A DNA stretch of 7,900 nucleotides from an uncultured Steroidobacteraceae bacterium (GTDB lineage: Bacteria; Pseudomonadota; Gammaproteobacteria; Steroidobacterales; Steroidobacteraceae): NCBI GenBank assembly GCA_955652795.1, contig CATPBQ010000176.1, positions 1-7,900 of the forward strand, in the 5' to 3' direction. Under the pieces are notes generated by a model. That model did no database searches, was not told the origin of the DNA, and worked only from the letters and a program-made list of their open reading frames with translations. Positions 1-6,002 of the stretch are shown piece after piece; position 1 is the first letter of the stretch; the number at the start of each line of letters is the position of its first letter. The translations under genes and the position numbers were made by a program.

Positions 1-1664
1 ATCGTCGCCGGCGGTTTGCCCGAGATGTCGTAGACCACGCGTGAGACGCCCGCCACCTCGTTGACGATGCGCCGCGAGACGTGGTCGAGAAACTCGTACG
101 GCAGGCGCGCCCAGTGCGCGGTCATGAAGTCCACCGTCTCCACCGCGCGCAGCGCGATCACGTAGTCGTAGCGGCGCCCATCGCCCATGACGCCCACCGA
201 GCGCACCGGCAGGAAGACCGCGAAGGCCTGGCTGATGCGGTCGTAGAGATCGTGCTTGCGCAGCTCCTCGATGTAGATGGCATCGGCACGCCGCAGCAGC
301 TCGGCGTATTCCTCGCGCACCTCCCCGAGGATCCGCACACCCAGGCCGGGTCCGGGGAAGGGATGGCGATGGACCATCTCGCGCGGCAACCCCAACTCGA
401 TGCCGAGCCGACGCACTTCGTCCTTGAACAGCTCGCGCAACGGCTCCACCAGCTGCAGGTGCATCTTCTCGGGCAGGCCGCCCACGTTGTGATGCGATTT
501 GATCACGTGCGCCTTGCCGGTGCGGGCGCCGGCGGATTCGATGACGTCGGGGTAGATCGTCCCCTGAGCGAGGAACTGCACGCCGCTTAAGCTGTGCGCC
601 TGCTCGTCGAACACCTCGACGAAGGTGCGACCGATGATCTTGCGCTTGGCTTCCGGGTCGGTCACGCCGGCCAGAGCCGTGAGGAAGCGCGCCTGCGCGT
701 CGACCCGGATGACGCGCACGCCGAGGTGCTGCGCGAAGGTGTTCATCACCTGTTCGCCTTCGCCCAGGCGCAACAGGCCATGGTCGACGAACACGCACAC
801 CAGCTGATCGCCGATGGCGCGGTGCAGGAGGGCGGCCACCACGGACGAGTCGACTCCGCCGGAGAGTCCCAGCAGGACCTTGCCGTTGCCAACCTGCGCG
901 CGCACGCGCCCGATCGCATCCTCGATGATGTTGCCGACGCTCCACAGCGCATCACTGCCGCAGATCTCGCGGACAAACCGCTCCAGCAGCCGCGCGCCCT
1001 GCGTGGTGTGAGTCACCTCGGGATGGAACTGCACGCCATAGAAGCGGCGGCGCTCGTCGCTCATGGCGGCGAACGCAATGGTGCTGGTGGCTGCGGTCGC
1101 CACGAATCCTTCCGGTAACGCGTCCACGCGGTCGCCGTGACTCATCCACACATCGAGCACCGCCTTGCCAGCGGGGCTACGCCGATCCTCGAGGTGATCG
1201 AGCAGGCGCGAGGCGCCGGTCACGGTCACCTCCGCATAACCGAATTCGCGCTCCGTGGACGGTGCGACCCGGCCGCCGAGCTGCTGCGCCATGGTCTGCA
1301 TGCCGTAGCAGATACCGAGCACCGGCACGCCGAGCTCGTAGACCGCGGGCGGCGCCCGCGGCGGGTCTGCGTCGGTGACCGATTCCGGACCGCCGGAGAG
1401 GATCACGCCGCGCGCCCGGAAGGCGCGCACCTCGGCGTCGCTCACATCCCAGGGGTGGATTTCGCAGTACACGCCCAGTTCGCGCACGCGGCGGGCGATG
1501 AGCTGCGTGTACTGCGCACCGAAGTCGAGGATCAGGATGCGGTGCGCGTGGATGTCGGCGTGTGGGGCGCCGCCGGCGGTGGCGCTGCCCGCGTGCGTCG
1601 CGTTGCCGGCGGCTGCAGCCGCAGTGGCGTGGGGGATGCCGGCAGGTCGTGGAACGCTCGCCAT
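1..1664 (-). CDS. guaA: GMP synthase (glutamine-hydrolysing), 3' end cut by window
   Basis: Makes GMP from XMP, ATP and glutamine, the last step of guanine nucleotide synthesis, in the cytosol. I translated all 554 codons in the window without a frameshift. The class I glutamine amidotransferase domain starts near residue 41 (HRILILDFGAQYTQL). Its triad is Cys119 (GICYGMQ), His214 and Glu216 (FHPE). The ATP-pyrophosphatase P-loop SGGVDSS is residues 268-274, and the C-terminal dimerisation/XMP-binding domain has HPFPGPGLGVR at 434-444. The frame is open at the edge in DISGKPPATI; E. coli GuaA ends a few residues later, so only about EWE and the stop are missing. The ATG at 1664 is the only usable start and lies 4 nt after the guaB stop. 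No Shine-Dalgarno is visible, so coupled translation after guaB is likely (inference). Compared with E. coli it has about 33 extra N-terminal residues rich in Ala, Gly and His. Confidence 0.98.
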   Translation of the reverse strand, partial: MASVPRPAGIPHATAAAAAGNATHAGSATAGGAPHADIHAHRILILDFGAQYTQLIARRVRELGVYCEIHPWDVSDAEVRAFRARGVILSGGPESVTDADPPRAPPAVYELGVPVLGICYGMQTMAQQLGGRVAPSTEREFGYAEVTVTGASRLLDHLEDRRSPAGKAVLDVWMSHGDRVDALPEGFVATAATSTIAFAAMSDERRRFYGVQFHPEVTHTTQGARLLERFVREICGSDALWSVGNIIEDAIGRVRAQVGNGKVLLGLSGGVDSSVVAALLHRAIGDQLVCVFVDHGLLRLGEGEQVMNTFAQHLGVRVIRVDAQARFLTALAGVTDPEAKRKIIGRTFVEVFDEQAHSLSGVQFLAQGTIYPDVIESAGARTGKAHVIKSHHNVGGLPEKMHLQLVEPLRELFKDEVRRLGIELGLPREMVHRHPFPGPGLGVRILGEVREEYAELLRRADAIYIEELRKHDLYDRISQAFAVFLPVRSVGVMGDGRRYDYVIALRAVETVDFMTAHWARLPYEFLDHVSRRIVNEVAGVSRVVYDISGKPPAT

Positions 1665-1668
1665 GGGC

Positions 1669-3135
1669 TCAGGAAACGCGGTAGTTGGGGGCTTCCTTGG
1701 TGATGCTGACGTCGTGCACGTGGCTCTCGCGGATGCCGGCGGTGGTGATGCGCACGAACACCGGGCGCGTGCGCATATCGGTGATGTTGCGGCTGCCGGT
1801 GTAGCCCATGGCCGCCCGCAGTCCGCCCGACAGCTGACGCAGGATGGTGACCACGCTCCCCTTGTAGGGAACGCGCCCCTCCACACCTTCCGGCACCAGC
1901 TTCTCGAGCTCGGTGGCCGCGTCCTGGAAATAACGATCCGCCGAGCCGTGGCGTTCGCCCATGGCGCCGAGCGAGCCCATGCCGCGATAGGACTTGTAGG
2001 AGGCGCCCTGGTACAGCTCGACTTCGCCGGGGGATTCCTCGGTGCCGGCGAACAGGCCGCCGATCATGACCGCATGCGCGCCCGCCGCGATCGCCTTGGC
2101 GATGTCGCCGGAGAAGCGGATGCCGCCATCGGAGATGACCGGCACGTCCGCGTCGCGCAGCGCCTGCGCGACGGAGGCAACCGCGGAGATCTGCGGTACG
2201 CCGACGCCCGCGACGATGCGCGTGGTGCAGATCGAGCCTGGTCCGATGCCGACCTTGACGGCGTCCGCGCCGGCATCGACCAGCGCCTGCGCAGCCTCGG
2301 CAGTCGCGATGTTGCCGGCGATCACCTGGCTGTCCGCCCACTTCGCCTTGATGCGCTTCACCGTCTCGAGCACGCCCCTGGAGTGCCCGTGCGCGGTATC
2401 CACGACCACCAGGTCGACACCGGCTTCGGTAAGGGCCGCGACCCGATCGAGGGTATCAGGCGTGGTGCCGACCGCCGCGCCGACGCGCAGGCGGCCGCCG
2501 CCGTCCTTGCAGGCGCGCGGAAACTCGTTGGCCTTCTGGAAGTCCTTCACGGTGATCATGCCAACCAGCTCGTGGTCACCGTTCACCACCAGGAGCTTTT
2601 CGATGCGGTGCTTGTGCAGCAGTGCCAGCACCTGGTCCTTGGGCGCGTCCTCGCGCACCGTGACCAGGCGTTCCTTGGGCGTCATGACCGAGGAGACGGG
2701 AGCCTCGAGCTTTTCCTCGAAGCGCAGATCACGATGCGTGACGATCCCGACCGCCTTCTTGCCGACCACGACCGGCACGCCGGAGATGCCGCGCGAGCGC
2801 GTGAGGTCCAGCACCTCGCGGATGCTCATGTTGGGGGACACGGTGATCGGGTCCTTGATGACGCCGCTCTCGAACTTCTTCACCCGGTCGACCTCGCGCG
2901 CCTGGGCCTCGATGCTCATGCTCTTGTGGATGATGCCGACGCCGCCTTCCTGGGCGATGGTGATGGCGAGGCGGGCTTCGGTGACGGTGTCCATGGCCGC
3001 GGACATGAGCGGCACATTCAGGCGGATACGGCGCGTGACGCGGGTGGAGAGATCGACCTCGCGTGGCAGAATTTCCGAGTAGGCCGGAACCAGGAGGACG
3101 TCGTCGAAGGTGAGAGCTTCTTCGAGAATGCGCAT
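1669..3135 (-). CDS. guaB: Inosine-5'-monophosphate dehydrogenase
   Basis: Oxidises IMP to XMP with NAD+, the committed step toward GMP, as a cytosolic oligomer. The 488 aa product has the same length as the E. coli enzyme. A TIM barrel is split by a pair of CBS domains at about residues 93-205 (regulatory nucleotide-binding module, family knowledge). The catalytic loop GIGPGSICTTR has the nucleophile Cys303. The flap motif SYRGMGSLGAM and the Arg401-Tyr402 pair (DRYFQ) are present, and the C-terminus has ESHVHD. The start is fixed: the N-terminus MRILEEALTFDDVLLVP aligns directly with E. coli GuaB, and an in-frame TAA lies only two codons upstream, so no earlier start exists. It is the first gene of guaBA, with guaA 4 nt downstream. 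There is no Shine-Dalgarno, and a consensus -10 box ends 5 nt before the ATG, so translation is probably leaderless. Confidence 0.99.
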   Translation of the reverse strand: MRILEEALTFDDVLLVPAYSEILPREVDLSTRVTRRIRLNVPLMSAAMDTVTEARLAITIAQEGGVGIIHKSMSIEAQAREVDRVKKFESGVIKDPITVSPNMSIREVLDLTRSRGISGVPVVVGKKAVGIVTHRDLRFEEKLEAPVSSVMTPKERLVTVREDAPKDQVLALLHKHRIEKLLVVNGDHELVGMITVKDFQKANEFPRACKDGGGRLRVGAAVGTTPDTLDRVAALTEAGVDLVVVDTAHGHSRGVLETVKRIKAKWADSQVIAGNIATAEAAQALVDAGADAVKVGIGPGSICTTRIVAGVGVPQISAVASVAQALRDADVPVISDGGIRFSGDIAKAIAAGAHAVMIGGLFAGTEESPGEVELYQGASYKSYRGMGSLGAMGERHGSADRYFQDAATELEKLVPEGVEGRVPYKGSVVTILRQLSGGLRAAMGYTGSRNITDMRTRPVFVRITTAGIRESHVHDVSITKEAPNYRVS

Positions 3136-3140
3136 GCGCG

Positions 3141-3169
3141 ATTATATGCGCTCGGCCCGCGCCGGTAAA
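3141..3169 (-). promoter_or_regulatory. guaBA promoter (sigma70-type), start site at the guaB ATG
   Basis: On the minus strand a perfect -10 TATAAT occupies 3146-3141. A TTTACC -35 (4 of 6 to TTGACA) lies at 3169-3164, with an exact 17-nt spacer. The five bases between the -10 and the guaB ATG are CGCGC. Normal spacing puts transcription start on the A or T of the ATG (3135 or 3134), which gives a leaderless mRNA. The GC-rich stretch after the -10 is the kind of discriminator found at growth-rate and ppGpp-controlled promoters. E. coli guaB is known to be growth-rate regulated. The elements are read directly from the sequence; activity and regulation are inferred. Confidence 0.75.
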
Positions 3170-3178
3170 CCTCGTGCT

Positions 3179-3192
3179 AAGGTACTTTTATG
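3179..3192 (+). promoter_or_regulatory. xseA ribosome binding site and start
   Basis: AAGGT at 3179-3183 is a weak Shine-Dalgarno with 6-7 nt to the ATG at 3190. It supports this ATG as the xseA start. I found no convincing separate -10/-35 pair for xseA. A weak TATATG at 3143-3148, overlapping the guaB -10 on the other strand, is the only -10-like candidate and has no good -35. Confidence 0.55.
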
Positions 3193-4566
3193 CCCATAAA
3201 TCCCGACGACCGCGCCGGTCCCGCGCCTGCCCGGGAGGTGTACAGCGTCACCCGTGTGAACCGCGAGGTGCGCGCGCTCCTCGAGCGCGGCCTCAGTGTG
3301 CTGTGGGTGGAGGGGGAGCTGTCGAACTTCTCGCAACCCGCCTCCGGCCACTGGTACTTCTCGCTCAAGGACCGGGACGCGCAGCTGCGCTGCGCCATGT
3401 TCCGGATGAAGAACTCGCTCGTCGGCTTCACGCCGCGCGCCGGCGCGCAGGTACTGGTGCGTGGCCGTATCAGCGTGTACGAGGCGAGGGGCGAGTACCA
3501 GCTCATCGTCGAGCACCTGGAGGAGGCGGGCATCGGCGCGCTGCGGCGCGAGTTCGAGCGCCTGAAAGCGAAGCTCGCAGCCGAAGGTCTGTTTGCGCTC
3601 GAGTGCAAACGAAGTCTGCCGCGGTTTCCGCAGCGTATCGGCGTGATCACCTCGCCATCCGGGGCCGCACTGCGCGACATCCTGCATGTCCTCGCGCGGC
3701 GCTATCCGCCGGCGGCGGTCCTCATCTATCCGACGGCGGTGCAGGGGGCGGCCGCCGTGCCGGCGCTGGTCGCGGCGCTGCAGAGCGCCTCGGCGCGCGC
3801 CGAGTGCGAGGTGCTGATCCTCGCCCGCGGCGGCGGCTCGCTCGAGGATCTGTGGGCGTTCAACGACGAACGGGTCGCGCGCGCCATACGCACGTGCCGC
3901 CTGCCCGTGGTCTCGGGGGTCGGGCACGAGATCGATTTCACCATCGCGGACCTCGCGGCCGATGCGCGCGCCCCCACCCCCTCGGGGGCCGCGGAGCTGG
4001 TGGTGCCGGATCGCAGCGCGTGTCTCGAGGTCCTGGCGCGCACCGCGCAGCGCCTGCGCGCGGGCATGCGGCGCGAGCTGCGCGTGAATGGCGTGCGCTT
4101 CGAGGGCACCGAGCGGCGCCTGAAGCTCGCGCATCCGGGGGTACGGTTGCACCAGCAGATGCAGCGTCTCGATGACTTCGCGCAGCGCCTCAGCGCGGCG
4201 GCGCGCGCCGGCCTGCACCGTGATCAGATGCGCGTCGCGCACAGCATCACGCGTCTGGTGCGCCGCTCGCCGGACCATGTGGTGCGGGAATATCGCGGGC
4301 GGCACGAGGGTGTCGAGGCACGGCTCGAGCACGCCGCACAGGAATGCCTGTCGCGCGCGCAGCACCGCCTGGCTCTGGCGCAGCGCGCACTCAACGCCGT
4401 CAGCCCGCTCGCGACGCTCACGCGCGGCTTCGCCATCGTGACGCGCGCCGCGGGCGGTAGCCTGCTCACCGATGCCGCCGCGGTGGCGGCCGGGGAGGAG
4501 ATCGAGGCGCGTCTCGCCCGCGGGAGCCTCAGGGCGCGTGTCACCGCTCGGAATCAGGAAGGCTAG
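3190..4566 (+). CDS. xseA: Exodeoxyribonuclease VII large subunit
   Basis: Catalytic subunit of exonuclease VII, which degrades single-stranded DNA from both ends into short oligonucleotides. It acts in mismatch repair and damage tolerance together with the small subunit XseB, which is not in this window. The product is 458 aa (E. coli 456). An N-terminal OB-fold spans about residues 15-115 (VLWVEGELSNFSQPASGHWY), followed by the catalytic domain and a long Arg/Ala-rich helical region typical of the family. The four residues reported as essential in E. coli (Asp155, Arg205, His238, Asp241, from memory) all have counterparts at a constant offset of 8: Asp163 (ALRDIL), Arg213 (ARGGGSLEDLW), His246 and Asp249 (VGHEID). 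It is divergent from guaB and is the first gene of a tight unit with the M23 peptidase and tadA. Only 1 nt separates its stop from the next start. Confidence 0.98.
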   Translation: MPINPDDRAGPAPAREVYSVTRVNREVRALLERGLSVLWVEGELSNFSQPASGHWYFSLKDRDAQLRCAMFRMKNSLVGFTPRAGAQVLVRGRISVYEARGEYQLIVEHLEEAGIGALRREFERLKAKLAAEGLFALECKRSLPRFPQRIGVITSPSGAALRDILHVLARRYPPAAVLIYPTAVQGAAAVPALVAALQSASARAECEVLILARGGGSLEDLWAFNDERVARAIRTCRLPVVSGVGHEIDFTIADLAADARAPTPSGAAELVVPDRSACLEVLARTAQRLRAGMRRELRVNGVRFEGTERRLKLAHPGVRLHQQMQRLDDFAQRLSAAARAGLHRDQMRVAHSITRLVRRSPDHVVREYRGRHEGVEARLEHAAQECLSRAQHRLALAQRALNAVSPLATLTRGFAIVTRAAGGSLLTDAAAVAAGEEIEARLARGSLRARVTARNQEG

Positions 4567-4570
4567 CGTG
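4556..4570 (+). promoter_or_regulatory. RBS and GTG start of the M23 peptidase gene
   Basis: AGGAAGG at 4556-4562, inside the last codons of xseA, is a strong Shine-Dalgarno 5 nt before GTG at 4568. It settles the start as GTG rather than the upstream in-frame ATG at 4472, which would lie deep inside xseA. The xseA stop (4564-4566) falls between the site and the start, as expected for coupled translation. Confidence 0.8.
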
Positions 4571-5494
4571 CCAGGCGGGGGCACACAGTTGGCGCAGGGC
4601 GCACGGCGTGCGCTGCTGCTGTCGGGCGCCTTGGTTACGAGCCTGGCGGCGGTGCCGGACTTGCCCGCCGCTGCGGACTCGCCCCCCGCGGCGGCGCTGT
4701 TGCCGCAGCAGGAGCTCGTTCCAGGCGGCGTCGCCCTGGTGAGCCTCGACGCACCCGACGGGCGCGCGCCACGGGCCACCTTCGGCGAGCAGCGGGTGCT
4801 GGTGCTGCGGGTGCAGGACAGGTGGCTCGCCGTGGTTGGCATCCCTCTGTCACAGGTCCCTGGCCACGCGGAGCTGCGGGTGCATGAGGGCGCATCGGCC
4901 GACACCGCGGTGGGCTTCGAGGTCACCGACAAGCAGTACAGTGTGCAGCGCCTCACGGTCGCACCGCGCCAGGTGAACTTATCGGCGAAGGATCTGGCGC
5001 GCGTCTCCCGCGAGCGGCCGCGCATTCTGCGGGCCATCGGCACGTTCTCGGAAAGTGCGCCGCCGACTCTCAGGCTCGTGCAGCCGGTCCCCGGCATCCG
5101 CTCGAGCTCCTATGGCTCACGGCGCATATTCAACAACGAGGCGCGCAGTCCCCACAGCGGCATGGACATTGCCGCGGCGAGCGGGACGCCGGTACTGGCC
5201 GCAGCGGACGGCCGCGTGCTCGACACCGGCCGTTATTTCTTCAATGGCAACACGGTGTTCCTCGATCACGGTGCGGGCCTGGTCTCCATGTACTGTCACC
5301 TGAGCGCCATCGCAGTGAAGCCGGGCGCGCAAGTCAGGGCGGGCGCGGTCATCGGCAAGGTGGGATCCACCGGACGCGCGACCGGGCCGCATCTGCACTT
5401 CGGGGTGGCGCTGAATGCCACGTTCGTCGATCCGGCGTTGTTCATGGCGCCGCTCGCCCCGCCCCCGGAAGCCTCACATGACGGGTCCGGCTGA
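4568..5494 (+). CDS. Exported M23 family peptidoglycan metallopeptidase
   Basis: Predicted zinc endopeptidase (LytM/lysostaphin-type fold) acting on peptidoglycan cross-bridges in the periplasm; 308 aa. The N-terminus has two arginines followed by a hydrophobic run (ALLLSGALVTSLAA), a Sec signal peptide, probably cleaved around residues 35-40. A beta-rich region at about 45-140 (VPGGVALVSL, AVVGIPL, QVNLSAKDLARV) looks like the N-terminal domain that accompanies M23 in proteobacterial homologues. The catalytic domain is about 165-295. Zinc ligands are His196 and Asp200 (HSGMD) and His277 (HLH). The other catalytic histidines are His244 (YCHLS) and His275. All are present, so it should be active rather than a degenerate LytM activator. 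It lies 1 nt after xseA and overlaps tadA by 17 nt. The exact substrate bond cannot be told from sequence. Confidence 0.93.
   Translation: MPGGGTQLAQGARRALLLSGALVTSLAAVPDLPAAADSPPAAALLPQQELVPGGVALVSLDAPDGRAPRATFGEQRVLVLRVQDRWLAVVGIPLSQVPGHAELRVHEGASADTAVGFEVTDKQYSVQRLTVAPRQVNLSAKDLARVSRERPRILRAIGTFSESAPPTLRLVQPVPGIRSSSYGSRRIFNNEARSPHSGMDIAAASGTPVLAAADGRVLDTGRYFFNGNTVFLDHGAGLVSMYCHLSAIAVKPGAQVRAGAVIGKVGSTGRATGPHLHFGVALNATFVDPALFMAPLAPPPEASHDGSG
5467..5480 (+). promoter_or_regulatory. tadA ribosome binding site and start
   Basis: GGAAG at 5467-5471, within the M23 coding sequence, lies 6 nt before the ATG at 5478. It supports this start over the upstream ATG at 5415 in the same frame and over the internal ATG at 5517. 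The 14 residues before the conserved MR-AL segment also match the usual TadA N-terminal length. Confidence 0.7.
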
Positions 5495-5948
5495 CGGCGC
5501 TCGCGATGGCGCTTTCATGCGCATCGCGCTCGGGCACGCGGCGGCCGCCGGCGCGGGGGGCGAAGTGCCCGTGGGCGCCGTGCTGGTGCGCGGCGAGGAC
5601 ATCATCGCCACGGGCGGCAACCGGCCGATCGCGAGCCACGATCCGACCGGGCACGCGGAAATCCAGGCGCTGCGCGCCGGCGCTCAGGCCCTGGGCAACT
5701 ACCGGCTCAACGACACCACGCTGTACGTGACGCTCGAGCCGTGCGTGATGTGCGCCTCCGCCATCGTGCACGCGCGCGTTCGCCGGCTGGTGTTCGGCGC
5801 GTGGGATGCGCGTGCCGGTGGGGCCGGCAGCATCACCAACGTGTTCACGCTGCCGGGGCTCAATCATCGCGTGGATGTCTTCGGTGGCGTGCTCATGGAC
5901 GACTGCGCGCGTCTCCTGCAGGAGTTTTTCGTGCAACGGCGCGAGTAA
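5478..5948 (+). CDS. tadA: tRNA-specific adenosine deaminase
   Basis: Deaminates wobble adenosine A34 to inosine in tRNA-Arg(ACG), letting one tRNA read several Arg codons; essential in most bacteria. The product is 156 aa, within the family range (E. coli 167, with a longer C-terminal tail). Zinc and catalytic residues are all visible: His59 and proton shuttle Glu61 in DPTGHAEIQ, and Cys89 and Cys92 in LEPCVMC. Flanking conserved segments are EVPVGAVLV, NYRLND and NHRVDV. It overlaps the end of the M23 gene by 17 nt in a different frame and is the last gene of the xseA unit. It converges with mltF; tadA next to mltF is also the E. coli arrangement. Confidence 0.98.
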   Translation: MTGPADGARDGAFMRIALGHAAAAGAGGEVPVGAVLVRGEDIIATGGNRPIASHDPTGHAEIQALRAGAQALGNYRLNDTTLYVTLEPCVMCASAIVHARVRRLVFGAWDARAGGAGSITNVFTLPGLNHRVDVFGGVLMDDCARLLQEFFVQRRE

Positions 5949-5964
5949 CTTTGCCGCGCGGCGC

Positions 5965-5990
5965 CGCGCCCCCGGGGGGCGCGTTTGTGT
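5965..5990 (+). terminator. Possible intrinsic terminator after tadA
   Basis: CGCGCCC at 5965-5971 can pair with GGGCGCG at 5977-5983 around a small loop, giving a 7-bp all-GC stem. TTTGTGT follows, which is only a poor U-tract. It lies in the 54-bp gap between the convergent stops of tadA and mltF. A GCCGCGCGGC palindrome at 5953-5962 could compete in folding. No T-run is seen on the minus side, so any mltF termination here would need another mechanism. Confidence 0.4.
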
Positions 5991-6002
5991 GCAGGCTAAG
6001 CC

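Noticed and set aside
81..1703. Several plus-strand frames (81-590, 594-1118, 1137-1703) opposite guaA
   Set aside because: guaA reads through this region on the minus strand without interruption; these are GC-driven shadows.
1532..2341. 269-codon minus-strand frame overlapping guaB
   Set aside because: It is an out-of-frame shadow of guaB, Arg/Gly-rich and without any conserved segment.
1375..3168. 597-codon plus-strand open frame opposite guaB and the start of guaA
   Set aside because: It lies antisense to two confidently identified genes. Its translation is low-complexity His/Asp/Ala/Arg-rich text typical of the reverse of GC-rich codons, with no recognisable domain and no ribosome site.
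3174..4175. 333-codon plus-strand frame overlapping xseA
   Set aside because: It is in a different frame from the well-supported XseA and consists of Arg/Ala/Gly low-complexity sequence.
4472..4567. Longer N-terminus for the M23 peptidase from ATG 4472
   Set aside because: It would overlap 95 nt of xseA and bury the signal peptide. The GTG at 4568 has a strong Shine-Dalgarno and places the signal peptide at the N-terminus.
3142..5097. 651-codon minus-strand open frame opposite xseA and the M23 gene
   Set aside because: It is antisense to two real genes whose catalytic residues are intact. The composition is Arg/Ala/His-rich with no motif.
5415..5477. Longer N-terminus for TadA from ATG 5415
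   Set aside because: The extra 21 residues are Arg/Pro-rich shadow of the M23 C-terminus. The ATG at 5478 has a ribosome site and gives a normal TadA length.
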